Positions 25,747 through 36,800 of a DNA stretch of 64,000 nt are shown here, in pieces. Below the pieces are notes generated by a model. The model made no database searches. It saw only the letters and a list, made by a program, of their open reading frames with translations, and was not told the origin of the DNA. The stretch comes from Selaginella tamariscina (taxonomy: Eukaryota; Streptophyta; Lycopodiopsida; Selaginellales; Selaginellaceae): positions 272,545-336,544 of the forward strand of contig PUQB01000170.1 of the NCBI GenBank assembly GCA_003024785.1, in the 5' to 3' direction. Each line of letters begins with the position of its first letter. Within the stretch, counting starts at the first letter, position 1. Both the position numbers and the translations under genes were made by a program.

Positions 25747-25956
25747 TGAGAACCCTAAGACACAACACAATAAATATATGAAAACACAAAAAACTCTGAT
25801 ATCCTTTGTATTTTGTATTCAAAGTCAAATATATACAAAAAGAAAAAGTATATTCTAATTATATTTGAATTATCCTATAAAGGAATTTAGCTACACCATA
25901 AATATCTCCAATAATTTCTAAAATATACCATGATTAACCTTCGTAATTACTTTACA
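25747..25956 (-). repeat. 5' LTR of the Ty3/gypsy element
   Basis: Partner of the LTR at 21160-21366. The sequence just inside it (about 25720-25746, minus strand, TGGTGGAAAAGTCGGGC) sits where a primer-binding site belongs, but I cannot assign a tRNA. The outer end has been tandemly copied into the flank (see 25903-26044). Confidence 0.8.
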
Positions 25957-26044
25957 ATGGTAATTAAACTTATTATCTCCAATAACTTCTAGAATATATC
26001 ATGATTAACCTTCATAATTACTTTACAATGGTAATTAAACTTAT
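25903..26044. repeat. 71-base tandem duplication across LTR end
   Basis: Two adjacent 71-base units (25903-25973 and 25974-26044) differ at only a few positions. Each contains the last 50 or so bases of the LTR plus the flanking TGGTAATTAAACTTAT. Because the unit spans the LTR/flank junction, the duplication happened after insertion. Confidence 0.8.
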
Positions 26045-26297
26045 TAGAATTTAAAATTTATAAAAATCAAACTCACGAACTAATTCTTACATTAATATCT
26101 TCCGAGCTGCACATGCGCAGCAGCGGAGGCAGAAACTTGTCTTTTGACTTAGGGCATGACGAGGTGTCCTTGTTGACTAGCTAGCCCTAGTTGACCCTTA
26201 TGAATAAAGCAAATCCGCGTTGCTGACCTGTGGATTCCGAATACCACAGTATCGTCGGTTGAAGAAGAGATCGAAGCGAAGCATTTGATGCAAAGAG

Positions 26298-27290
26298 ATG
26301 GTCATGGGCAGTGCAAAGAAAGCAACTGTGAGTGCCGCACGCCTTGTGGGCTGCGTCGGAGTCGGTTTAGCAGGCGCGGTTTTAGATGTTCCAGCGATGA
26401 CCGGGATCGCTATTTCCAAGCTGCCGGTGATGTTGTTCAAGGGATGGAAGAAACAGATTGTGGGTATGGAGAATTGTGCGGCAGAAGAAGGGTGTCCGAG
26501 GGTGATTTGCCTGCCGATCACCGGTGCGATTCTACTTCTTTGGCCAGTCCGAGTTGCTGCTGCAATCCCTTGCGCAGTTGCTTACAGCTTCAAGAAAGGT
26601 GTGTATTCCGGAGTGGTGGCTTACAAGGAAGGGTCCATCCGTTGCGGACTCAGACATGTGGTTGCTGCAATCTCGGAGTATGATGAGAAAACGAATGACA
26701 TGGTGAATCTCGGGGAAGGCTCGTGTCTTCCAAGGCCGACTTATCACCGGAAGAGCAAGGAGAGTTTCAATACTAATAACACAAGCACCGAAGGTGTTAC
26801 TGTTCATCAGATTGGTGAGTTCAACTTGGAGAAGCTGCTTGAGTTCATGCAGTCGAGTGCCGGGAGAGAGAAAGGGCAACTGCTGCTGGAGAAGGGACTT
26901 GTAGACGACAACAAGCTGTCGGTAGACGTTGTAGCGTTAACCATACTCAACTTCTTGCTGCACTCTTCGTCCGACGGCAAGGTTAGGGAACTGGAGCGAA
27001 AAGTAAGCGAAGGATTTGTTTGTTACGATCCTTTGGAGGTTCTCGAGTGCCAAATGCAGGCTGCGAACTTGGAAGGGGCCGAGCAGGAATACTTAGCTGA
27101 CATGGTGTCATATGTGTCCGTGGAGGACTCGAGCATGGAGGCAGTGAGGAAAGCTACGTTACAAGCGTTCGGACGGAGGATCCGAGGCATTGCTAAGTTT
27201 GTTCTTGGAAACTCGGCTTTCAGGCAGTGTTACAGAGAGTACATTGATTCGGTGCTAGCCACTTCACAGGACATGATTAGTTTTGATTGA
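26298..27290 (+). CDS. Plant-specific membrane protein, uncharacterised
   Basis: A single uninterrupted 330-residue frame from ATG 26298 (a second ATG is two codons later). The first 120 residues hold three hydrophobic segments: AARLVGCVGVGLAGAVLDVP, PITGAILLLWPV and AAAIPCAVAYSF. Then come GVYSGVVAYKEGSIRCGL, VAAISEYDEKTND and the LPRPTY turn. This series of motifs matches a plant family often labelled uncharacterised membrane protein or steroid nuclear receptor ligand-binding; the label has no functional basis I know of. The C-terminal half is soluble and mostly helical with acidic clusters. It has intact coding sequence, unlike many neighbours. Function unknown. Confidence 0.75.
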   Translation: MVMGSAKKATVSAARLVGCVGVGLAGAVLDVPAMTGIAISKLPVMLFKGWKKQIVGMENCAAEEGCPRVICLPITGAILLLWPVRVAAAIPCAVAYSFKKGVYSGVVAYKEGSIRCGLRHVVAAISEYDEKTNDMVNLGEGSCLPRPTYHRKSKESFNTNNTSTEGVTVHQIGEFNLEKLLEFMQSSAGREKGQLLLEKGLVDDNKLSVDVVALTILNFLLHSSSDGKVRELERKVSEGFVCYDPLEVLECQMQAANLEGAEQEYLADMVSYVSVEDSSMEAVRKATLQAFGRRIRGIAKFVLGNSAFRQCYREYIDSVLATSQDMISFD

Positions 27291-27338
27291 TCAGACATGT
27301 AAGAAACTTCACACATGATATATAAACAGAACGTTTTT

Positions 27339-27844
27339 TCATTGAGAAGACTCCATGACCGGTGTAAGCGCCGGTCTGAATGGCCGAGGTCTCCTTGGCC
27401 AACGATTGATGGGAGGGATCCAAAGACTAGTACTAACTGGAGGAGTCTGTACAGTCTTCTTCTTTCTCTCGAGGGTACCGATCTCTGGCTGCGAGTTTTG
27501 GTTGCTATTTTCTTTGTTACTGCTCGGAATCCATGGCCAGCAAGTTGTATTTTTTACTTGAGGGCTTGGGGGAGGAGAGGGGCTTGGGGGAGTGCGAGCA
27601 GAGGATGATAATAGACTTACCATGGTGTGGAAGGAGATGAGGTAAAATTTAAGGCCGGGCATCAAGATTGCTTTGGGATCAATGAGCGCAGAGTGAGGGA
27701 ACACGGAACACATCGGCCTTGTAACGTAATAACCTGTGCTCTGCATTACATCTCCAGCCCGCACCGGACCTCGCACCTGAATAGTCTTCCCCCTGCTAAC
27801 ACAAACTTCACATATCCACCGCCCCTGTCCGCTCCACCGCTCAT
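27339..27844 (-). CDS. PADRE (DUF4228) domain protein
   Basis: From ATG 27844 the product reads MSGGADRGGGYVKFVLAGG. After a one-base shift in a GGGGG run (about 27790) it continues as KTIQVRGPVRAGDVM, then YYVTRPMCSVFPHSALIDPK and ILMPGLKFYLI. The order (strand, PV-AGDVM, conserved cluster, L-PG-KFYL) is that of PADRE/DUF4228, a small plant domain found in stress- and pathogen-responsive proteins. The tail is Pro/Ser-rich (TPPSPSPPPSP), then basic. An in-frame ATG further up (27967) is an alternative start. It converges with the membrane-protein gene; their ends are about 50 bases apart. Confidence 0.65.
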
Positions 27845-27969
27845 GGTGGCCGAGATAACGAGGGTAGCTGCTCTGCTCCCATCTTTTAAGCACGGAAAGA
27901 CGACAGATTGTTGAACAAGAGCAGCCAGCTTGGCAGCTAGTACCGTACAGCCAAATCTGTGAATCACGC

Positions 27970-30900
27970 CTGCTAGCAGATTATATCAAAGGTTTGTTTG
28001 GTTTTTAGTGATACATACACGGGGTGTATATAATATATACAGTCCACACATGCACATAGTACACATGGGGGATAACTCAGCCTCCATGTGTCTGTGCCAC
28101 GAGTCGCATGTAGGTGATTTATATATTAATATGTAGGTGATTCATTATATACTCCCTATAGAATTACATTAATTAAATTTATTTTATTAAATCTCATAAA
28201 TATCACTATTTTAAACCGTAGGTTGTTAAGATACTAATGGCGGTGTATGCCTTCGTGCCAAAGATTCTTTGAATATTCATGTTGCAAATCCTCAGCACCT
28301 AAGACTCTAAAACAATTTCACACACTAAATAATAGTTTGGTTACTTCTTCTTGGAGTGTTAATGATATGTTTAAGATACTTTATTTTCATGTTTATGAAA
28401 AGCTGTTTTAAATGGGAGTTTCTGGAATTTGACGATTCATGTTTTGATCATTCAATATTTCTTGATCTGTTTTTTTTTTGGGGAAATGCACTTAAACAAT
28501 CTTGTAAATAATGCCATCCAATTAATTTTTGAAAGTGTATTGTAAATATGTGTTGACATAAGGTAGATACATTAGATTACATAAAAATACACTTTCTTTC
28601 ATTTGTTCTTTTTTGGGTGGCCGTTTTTGTCTTTTTTGATTTTGCTGAGAGAACGATGTTTGGTTTTTGTTGATCGTGTTTTTCATGAATCTTTACCTAA
28701 TGTATCTTAGACTACTTTTTTCTTTTCTTCTTAATATCTTCTTCAATTTTGAAAGATTAAAATAACAAGTTGGGTGTTTGTACTTCTTGTGTTTTACTTA
28801 CTTTTACTTTTTTCTCTTCAATTTCTCGATTTTGCAAATTTGCTTTATTTCTAAGTCCTTGCAATATGTGGAATTTCTGTTTAGTGTATATTTGTTTAAA
28901 TGTTTTGGTTCCGACTCTTTGTTATTGTTATCTTTCCTATTATCATTGTCATCCTCTTCATCCTCAAAATCCAAGCCAATAGTAGAACTTTTGCTCGACT
29001 TTTTTTTCGATTCAACAATTTTTTAAAATGCAATGACTTAAACAAGTTTGTTAGTACTTTATCTTTCACATGCAAGTAAATTATTTGGTCCACATCCACT
29101 CTAAAAACATTCCTCCTTGTTGTAGTCCATGCAATAGCCACGAACAAGTCCAAAATGTAATTGCTAAGTCTTTAGAGTCAATAAGATTTTAGTAAAAAGA
29201 GGGGCAAATTTCTTTGACCCCCATTGCCTATTTCAAGAAAGGAATTAAGTCTATATGAGAGCCATGTATATTAGCTTTCACTTACCAACATTTTCCATCT
29301 CTCATTTTTTTGATATTTGATGTTCTCAACGATTGTGTTTGTCATTTTTATGCAATCACTATCAAATGCAAATCAACGTATTGCATAGACATATGAGTCT
29401 AAAGTTAGACAATGTAGAATTTTGAATTGATTAATAACTCAATCAAAAATGTTTATGAGTACATTATAGAAGATCCTCAGTACTGAGGATCTTTTGTAAT
29501 GTATTGAAGCCAAGACAATGTCTTTTTAAACCCTAGCTTCTAAGGCTCGGTTAACTAGTGAGGGATTTTCTACATATATAGTCCTCGACCCTAAGGACAT
29601 TGAACAAAGATCCTTGGCATCGAGGAATTTATGGTGCTCTCCTTGATGCCAAAGACTTTCATTAATTTTTTAAATGATACACTTTAATATCAATTTGGTA
29701 TCTCCAATCATGATTATTTGAGTTTTCTAAAGCAATCTCCTAGATTGTGATGTTTTTGAATGTATATTTTAGATGACTAGAACAGAGTCACACACATCAT
29801 TCTTCATATGTTATAAGGAATTTTTATACATGTGGAGTTTCATATGTTGATCAGGCCATGCATATTATCTTTTAATCTTGCATTTCATACATCTTTACAT
29901 GTTTTAATGTCCTAATTCAGTTTCAACAATATGTCGTCTTTTGTTAATCCACATGAATATTGAGAAAGGCCAATTGGGAAGTCTCCGAGTACAAGGTTAT
30001 ATTCCCTGCCTTAAGAAATGATGTATGTTCAATGTTGATCTATGAGAACTGTACAATCTTCTCAACTTCATCCTTCAGCTTGGGCACATCGGGGGTATTT
30101 GGTACTTATAAAGCTTACCCAAGGATAAAATGTTTACACAGTTCATAGCTTCTTTTCGACCGGCATAGTGGAATAACTGTACAACTCATCATCTACATAG
30201 ATTTTCATCATGTTTTCTTTGCCCTTTCTCATTCCACCTCCATGGCTTGATTCACCAATTAATAACTTCCTTTTTCTTAACCTTGCTCGTTGACTTTCAG
30301 GCAACCCAACTTCATTATAAAATTGCAGCTTGTCATCTGGCACACAGCTTAGCTTTAAATACAAAAGCACATCTTCAATTTCTTCATATGTGATTTTGGG
30401 AGGAAACTTCAAGTATAGTTCTAAGTTAAAAGCAAAATCCTCTGTTTTGTTGCAAGCTTCAAAAATGTCTGGTTTCCCTTGACAAATCTTTATAAAGAAT
30501 AGACACAATTATAACTTGAAATAAAGAAGAAAATTGTAACTTATCGCATAATCATATGATTTACTACTTGTTTAACGTGGTCGTCTTTATCCTTTTTAAA
30601 AATGGTGAAGACCTTTGATATGTATAGGTACCAATTATCCACGTGTGCCTTCTTCCTTATTTCTTTTAAGAAATTCCTCATTTCTATGCACAATCAATTT
30701 GATCCTTAGTGATGTCATCAAGTCTTTCTCTATATATTTTCGTTACTTTTTAATTCATTCACCTCACCATTAGCCACTATTTGAAATTCTTGTCAGTCCT
30801 TGAAATGACATCATTCTTAAATATTATAATCACTTTAGTAAATAACAAGTTCATGACTTTCATGCACCTTTCAAGATTATTCATGAGGGGCAAAGTGAGG

Positions 30901-31857
30901 TCCATTTCTTTAGTTCGAGACGCTTGTTAGCGACATTCATCTAGTCAAATCTTGTCACTTTATCAATAAACTTAACACCATTCAAATCTTCATTAATGAT
31001 TGAGAAGTGTTTGCATATCATCGTCATCCAATTATTTCTCACATCCGCCTTTGCCTTTTGAATGCTAGCTAATGTCACTGTGCCCTTGAACACCAATTAA
31101 TCAAATTTTTTTTCATCCTTTTAATATTCAAGCTGCAATGAAATAACTTAAATAGAAGTACTTAGCTAAAGAAATGTTTGGTGCCAAGACTTTCATAGGG
31201 CAAAAAATGAAAATATATATACAACTTACCTCGAATAGTATGAACATATGAGCTGCTTTTGAGAGTGTTTCCAAGTGTTTACATGACTTTTATCGTTCTT
31301 CGTTTATTATTTTTCTGTTCTCCAAGTAAATGGACATGAGGTAGTACTCAAAGTTTCTTTTACCTTTTGCATTGCCTTAGAATGTATAGTATTTGTGGCA
31401 ACTTCGTTGTAGTGTGATGGGTTGCCAAGACCCTACAATGCAAATTAAAGGTAGCATAAAAGGATTTATTACTTGCTTATCCATTAGTTCTCCTTAGTGC
31501 CTGAATTAGTGGGACTATTAAATAGGAAAATCGGAAACCCACCTTTTCCTGTTTAACCGGTTTCCTTTCTTCTACTCTCTTTTCTCCAACTCTCCACATA
31601 TATACATATCAAAACACCTTCTCTCAAAGCCACAATGACTGGTCTCCGAAGTCAAGGGCAAGAACAGATTTTGGCTATTGCCTTGTTAGATCCATTCATT
31701 GAGAGTATACATACATATACACAAGATCTTATAATATGCACATTTCATTACTACATGAATACAAGAGACAAAGTGTAGAGAACCTCTCCCTCCTGCTGGA
31801 ACTTCAAATGGAGACCCTTCTAGAGACCCCTTCTCCCTTGCCCTAACTACTCCTTAA
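27970..31857. other. Decayed repeat-like region, no supported gene
   Basis: AT-rich DNA with traces of old coding sequence but no gene I can name. The clearest trace is a minus-strand frame at 30143-30508 (FEACNKTEDFAFNLELYLKF, then YEEIEDVLLYLKL). Further minus-strand protein-like stretches lie up to about 31130 (KADVRNNWMTMICKHFSI). Short GATGCCAAAGAC-like words recur here and at 34.6, 36.7 and 40.2 kb, as if the whole tract belonged to one large old element. A perfect GATCCTCAGTACTGAGGATC palindrome lies at about 29472-29491. Confidence 0.4.
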
Positions 31858-32178
31858 CTACCCTTCCTCTCGCCACGTCTTCCTTTTCCTTTCTGAGATT
31901 TCCTTTTCCTTTTCCTTACTCACCTTTTCCTCTTGGTAACGATTTTCCTCCTTCACAGCATTTCCTTCCTTTTCCTTACTCACCTTTTCCTCTCGGTAAG
32001 GATTTTCCTCCTTCACAACCTTTCTTTCCTTTTTTTTACGCACCTTTTCCTCTCGGTAAGGATTTTCCTTCTTCACAGCCTTTCCTTCTATCAGAGTTTT
32101 AATCCAAAGGGCCAACACGTGGCTGCCAAGTGGCCATTCGGCGTCATTACCCTGTGTGAGCAACGCTAAGTCTTCCAA
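31858..32178 (-). other. Open frame with 20-residue charged repeats
   Basis: A 106-residue minus-strand frame starts MEDLALLTQGNDAEWPLG and then repeats a 20-residue Lys/Glu-rich unit about three times (KENPYREEKV core). At DNA level this is a 60-base minisatellite at about 31910-32092. The frame probably stays open because the repeat has no stops; a gag-like origin is possible given the surrounding LTRs, but nothing confirms it. Confidence 0.4.
31910..32092. repeat. 60-base minisatellite, three copies
   Basis: Three consecutive 60-base units share TTTTCCTTACTCACCTTTTC or a close variant, followed by GGATTTTCCTCCTTCAC. Each unit is 20 codons, so the minus-strand frame is preserved. Confidence 0.75.
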
Positions 32179-32201
32179 GATAACCTTAAGAGTCTAACTC
32201 T

Positions 32202-32341
32202 GAGGCCCAATTAGGCAAAAGACTTAGAGTCCTACCCTAAGTTCCCTAGAATGACCATCCCCTGAACCCTAGAGGCCCAATTAGGCAGAAGACTTAGAGT
32301 CCTACCCTAAGTTCCCTAGAATGACCACCCCTTGAACCCTA
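32202..32341. repeat. 70-base tandem duplication
   Basis: Two head-to-tail units (32202-32271 and 32272-32341) begin GAGGCCCAATTAGGC and differ at only a few bases, which points to a recent duplication. Confidence 0.8.
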
Positions 32342-32976
32342 GAGGGTAGCCCAAGTAAACTTTAGGATCATGTTCCAGTAGACCTAGACAGGCTCATGCC
32401 TTAACCCCACAAAGAAGATGTGTTTCACACATACCCCATAACAAAGCTAAGGCATCATCGCTTATCCCTCGAGGAATCACCCTCATCTGGGAGTACAACC
32501 CCTTTAGGACGATAAGGGGTACTTTGAACCAATACTAACCCCTAAGGGTTTGAGTGGCCAAGTCATACCTGAGAACTAGGGCTAGTACTTAGTGAGGACA
32601 CGAGTGTGCGCTGTAGGTGGACACGAGTGTTTCACTAAGCAAACTCCCTAAGGATAAGTTTGGATAACCCTAAGTATATGACCTTGCGAGTGCCTTACAA
32701 AAGTGAGCTTAGGTTGTTCAACCCCTAGAATGATCTTGGTTTGTATATACTAATTAAACTCTTAAACCATATTTTCTCTATATTGGTGAATAATTCCAAC
32801 GGATGCCCAAGGCTTAGCACCCTAGTGCAAGCACAAGCATGCCTGTTGGTAGAGTATCCAACCCCTTGGCGACAAACCCATGACACAACCCCAAAGGGCA
32901 TGCCTTGGGCTTTGTATTACGTGACATCTAGCCCAGTGTCACATCTCCATGTGACACTGCCTTCCATGATGTGGGT

Positions 32977-33822
32977 TGTCATGCCATAGCCCTTAATTCA
33001 AGAGTTGCACCAAGTACCACAAACGTGGCTCCTAAATGCCAACTCTAAACCCCTCAATGAACCCTCAGGAACTAGGTAACGTGAACCTGTCAAACAAGAT
33101 CCCACACCCACAGTTGGACAAGGACACGGATGTGCCTTGCTTGGCCGTGAGTGCTACACCTAGCTTGACGTGGAGGAGGAGGCTGGAGACAAGCCTCAAC
33201 CTTTGCCTCTTGGAACTGCATTCCGACAAGACCTCCCAGCATGGATTCGCCAACGTTAAGGGTAAGCTACCCCGAAGGTGGGACGTACCCCTGGCATCTG
33301 GAAGTTAGGGCGGCACAACAGAGTTTGTGCCTTGATGACACAAGCTAGAGCTTGCACCGGGAGAAGAGTAACGAGCTCAGTCATGAACCCAGGAACCCTC
33401 ACTCCTATATACTACCTTATTTATGTGAAGGCCCCCCCCCCCCCCTCTGTTTTCCTATTTACTAGCACTAAAATCTCATTCCCAGAGGGAACATACTTGG
33501 TGAGTTATCATCGACCCCTAAACCCTAACCTGTCAAACCTAGGGGTATTTCTAAACATATCCAACATGCCGAACTCATCGGAACTAACCAATAACCCAAC
33601 CGGGACACAGAAAATCAGGGTAAGAGTTTTCTAGAAGGTAAGTTCTAGTTTTGCCTAGAGTTTCCTGCAAATACTTAATGACACCCGGTCGGACCATCAC
33701 CAGATACCCAAGTGCACTAAGCGGGCATGTTTCCTACTACATCTAGAGCTTATCAACATAATATAGTAAATAATAATAGTTAACGTCCAAAGTAAAGGGG
33801 AGTCATAGTAAAAACTATGACA
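32977..33822 (+). mobile_element. Solo-like LTR, family B
   Basis: This stretch shares most of its length with 39292-39988 and more distantly with 38331-39291. Features of an LTR: TGTCA start (inferred), a TATATACTACCTTATTTATG promoter-like block near 33405, a poly-C run at about 33429-33445, and the end GTCATAGTAAAAACTATGACA. No internal coding region can be tied to it. It is probably a lone LTR left by recombination. The left boundary is tentative. Confidence 0.55.
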
Positions 33823-36800
33823 CCTTCCATGCTTACTACAGACCTTCCTACCCTTATTCTCTTCACAATAGGATGTCATATGCTCCTAATATTCTACCTT
33901 TAACAGGGACTATCTATAATGCATCCATTATCTCTAGCAAGTGACATTTCATAGACACATGGAACATTTTGTCAAAGCAATATGACTCCTCATTTTTGAT
34001 GATTTGTAACCATTGTAGGCGGTGCTTACTATCTCATATTTTAAAAGTTTTTTTTGCAAGGACAACAAAATTTAGTACTGTTCCCAAAAGGACTTGCATA
34101 TCTCCCCCAATACATGTGTTTTTCTATTTAGTTCCTTTCCAACGGTCACAACAAAAGCTTGGGTCGTGCTGATGTACCCATTTTGTCTGAACAAATTCAT
34201 GAGATTGTTCATATTCTTAGTTAGTGCACATACTTTCTCGTTTAACTTCAATAATATGAGTGGAATTCATGGCAAATTTTCTCCACCATTCCTCTTCAAA
34301 TTGTCAAACAAATCGAATAGTGGTGTCCTTGCAAATTTTGCATACAATTGAGCTTGCTCCTATCCTTATAAAACTTTCTCATCGTGTGGAACGGGTGGAT
34401 GTGGTGTGGCAAGTTGTGCTACTGATTAAGCACATCTTTTCACCATTATCCAAATTGTTATGCATTCATTTGCCAACTTAGGACTACATTCAATAATAAG
34501 GCTTTAAGTTAAGAAATTTTGACGTGAGGATTTAATGTAAACACAATTTAGAATAATATTTTTAACATCATGGAAGCCATAAACTTTGGCATCGAGGATT
34601 GATGAAATAAACAAAGTGGAGTTTGTTATTGGCAACACCTTAAAACATGCAAACCTTGATGCTAAGGTTTCCCAATCACAACGGTTTTCCAACCCCAACC
34701 TACCCTACGAGAACGTCAATGCCAAAATTTATTAAACTATTAAAAATCTTAAATATGTGTGTGGATTTAACATGATTAAAGACAATTTTGTAAACAAGAA
34801 AGAACAGGGAGTTGTATGTTTGTGCATGTGCATGTCAAATTCATTGAAGAGAGAACATATTTATAATACACTATGCAAAAAAGTGTAACTACATGTATAT
34901 ATGCTTTATCTTAAGATTTAGCCGTTAAAAAATCATGTATGTGTTTGTACAAAGAGACTAACTTTCCACCTAAACCCTCTCGAAGAGGAGTAAACAAATG
35001 AACAAAATTTGTGAAGAAATGGGTAGAAGGAATAAGAGACAAATTGTGAATAAATAAGAGAAGAAGACAAAAAGTGTGATAACTATGAATAAAGGGTGCA
35101 ACATGAAGAATAAGGAGTGTGCCTTAAGGAAGAAGTAAATCACCATGAAGGAGCGAGTTAAAGAGTGAGCTGCAAAAACAAAGGAAAATGATTGCATGAA
35201 GCTTTAAACTATGCAATCTGATATGTGTTCCTAATGTAAAATTCATTTTATAAGGTTATTTAGATCTAGGTTTAGGGCAACACATATGGTTAGTGATGTT
35301 ATAATTATGTAAGCACTTGCTATCTTGTCTTTAATTATTAAAATAACAGATATATTCAACTCTAACATGAAACAATAATTTTTTTAGTAGTCAATTGTTT
35401 ATCTCACGACTAACTAGTTGTAATTATTAATATTCATAATAAATTTAATTTTCCTAACACCATACCTGACAAAAAATTTATATATTACATCATTTTAATG
35501 AAGAGGTGATATTTTGAAAAACTCTTTATAAGTAATAATCCTTTTATTTTTATTTATTATTCATTTTGTGCATTTATTATGGTCCACATTAGTATTTCCA
35601 ATAAAAATTCTTCCTGGCAATATGATTATATTGAGGGAACTCTTCTTTAATTTTATAGATCTATTTTGCAAGCAGATTTCACCATTCCTAACCATAACAC
35701 ATTAGATGTAACACAACATGTGAATGATGATTTTGCGAGGGTAATTCTTGCTAAGTCCAAAATATACATTCTGGATCCATCACTTGGGCGTGAATTCTTT
35801 ATTACATGGAATGAAATCATTGACATAGATACCACATTGAGTGAAACAGAATAGCTATCAAATACCCAGAATGCTAAAGGTGAGCATTGCACATTTCATT
35901 TTGGCACATCTTTTTATTAAATGCTTTGTCTTTAAGAAGCATTAAGCATAAAGTCACAAGTTTGTATAATGGACATTCACTATATGACCATTTGTTAGAG
36001 AAGAATAGACTAGCAATAACATTATGTTCAACTTCCACCTTTATCATGTGTAGGGTCACATACATCTTATGGCATGAGTCACAAATATGATGGTCATGTC
36101 TAGACGAGGAGCAATGAGTTAGAGTGGAAGGATTTTACTAATGTAGTTTGAATTAGTTGTTATGGAAAACATCTAGCATGTGTGAACCTAATCACAATCA
36201 ACAACATAATGAACAGGTCTTGAGAACATTTAGCATGTGTGAACCTAATCACAATCAACAACATAATGAACAGGTTTTGAGGTATAATTTGCAGTCGAGG
36301 CTAAGAGTGGGCTTGATAACTCTAAAGAAAGAGAAGCTTTGTTGCAAATACTTTGCTTTGCAACTTGAATGCCAAAGTGCATGCAATGCCATAAAATATC
36401 GTGGTCTCTATAGACACTACAATGCCTCATTTAATTATTCATATTGATACCCACAAAACCCCATTTTTACATGTCATCATTAATGAAGCATTGATGAAAA
36501 AGGTAAAAGAATGTGTTCCACTCACTCTCAAAGCTTTTGCAAGTTTTGTTACAATGGATGTTGTGTTCAACATCATATTTACCTACATAATGGAAGATAG
36601 TGTATCCGGAGCCACCAAATAACAAGTGTTAAATTGAAAGATATTCTGAAAGAATTTATCTCGTTGACAAACAATTGTATATAATTAAGTTATATATAGT
36701 CCTTCGCTGAGATTTTGGATTCTTACCTCTTGCCCTCAATGCTGAGGTTTCCTTCATGACGTTGTTTTGTCATTCCTATATTAAATGTATGGTGTCCATC

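Larger units (their letters stand above)
21160..25956 (-). mobile_element. Ty3/gypsy LTR retrotransposon, broken
   Basis: A 4.8 kb element on the minus strand, bounded by two LTRs of about 207-210 bases that begin TG and end CA. In element order there is gag (about 25150-24650), an aspartic-protease region (about 24620-24370), reverse transcriptase (about 23870-23400, including the YLDD box and the PFGL motif), RNase H (about 22960-22700) and integrase, whose end lies near 21720-21760. Protease, RT, RNase H, integrase in that order places it in Ty3/gypsy. A purine-rich tract sits just inside the 3' LTR. It is broken by many changes. The LTRs differ at many positions, so the insertion is not young. 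No clear target-site duplication was found. Confidence 0.85.

Noticed and set aside
21160-25956. 5-base target-site duplication around the Ty3/gypsy element
   Set aside because: The bases outside the two LTRs (TGACG and ATGGT) do not match; the right flank has since been duplicated.
35666-35854. Ulp1/C48 peptidase
   Set aside because: Only one strand-like motif resembles the family; no His-Asp-Cys set can be placed, so it is left as an unnamed relic.
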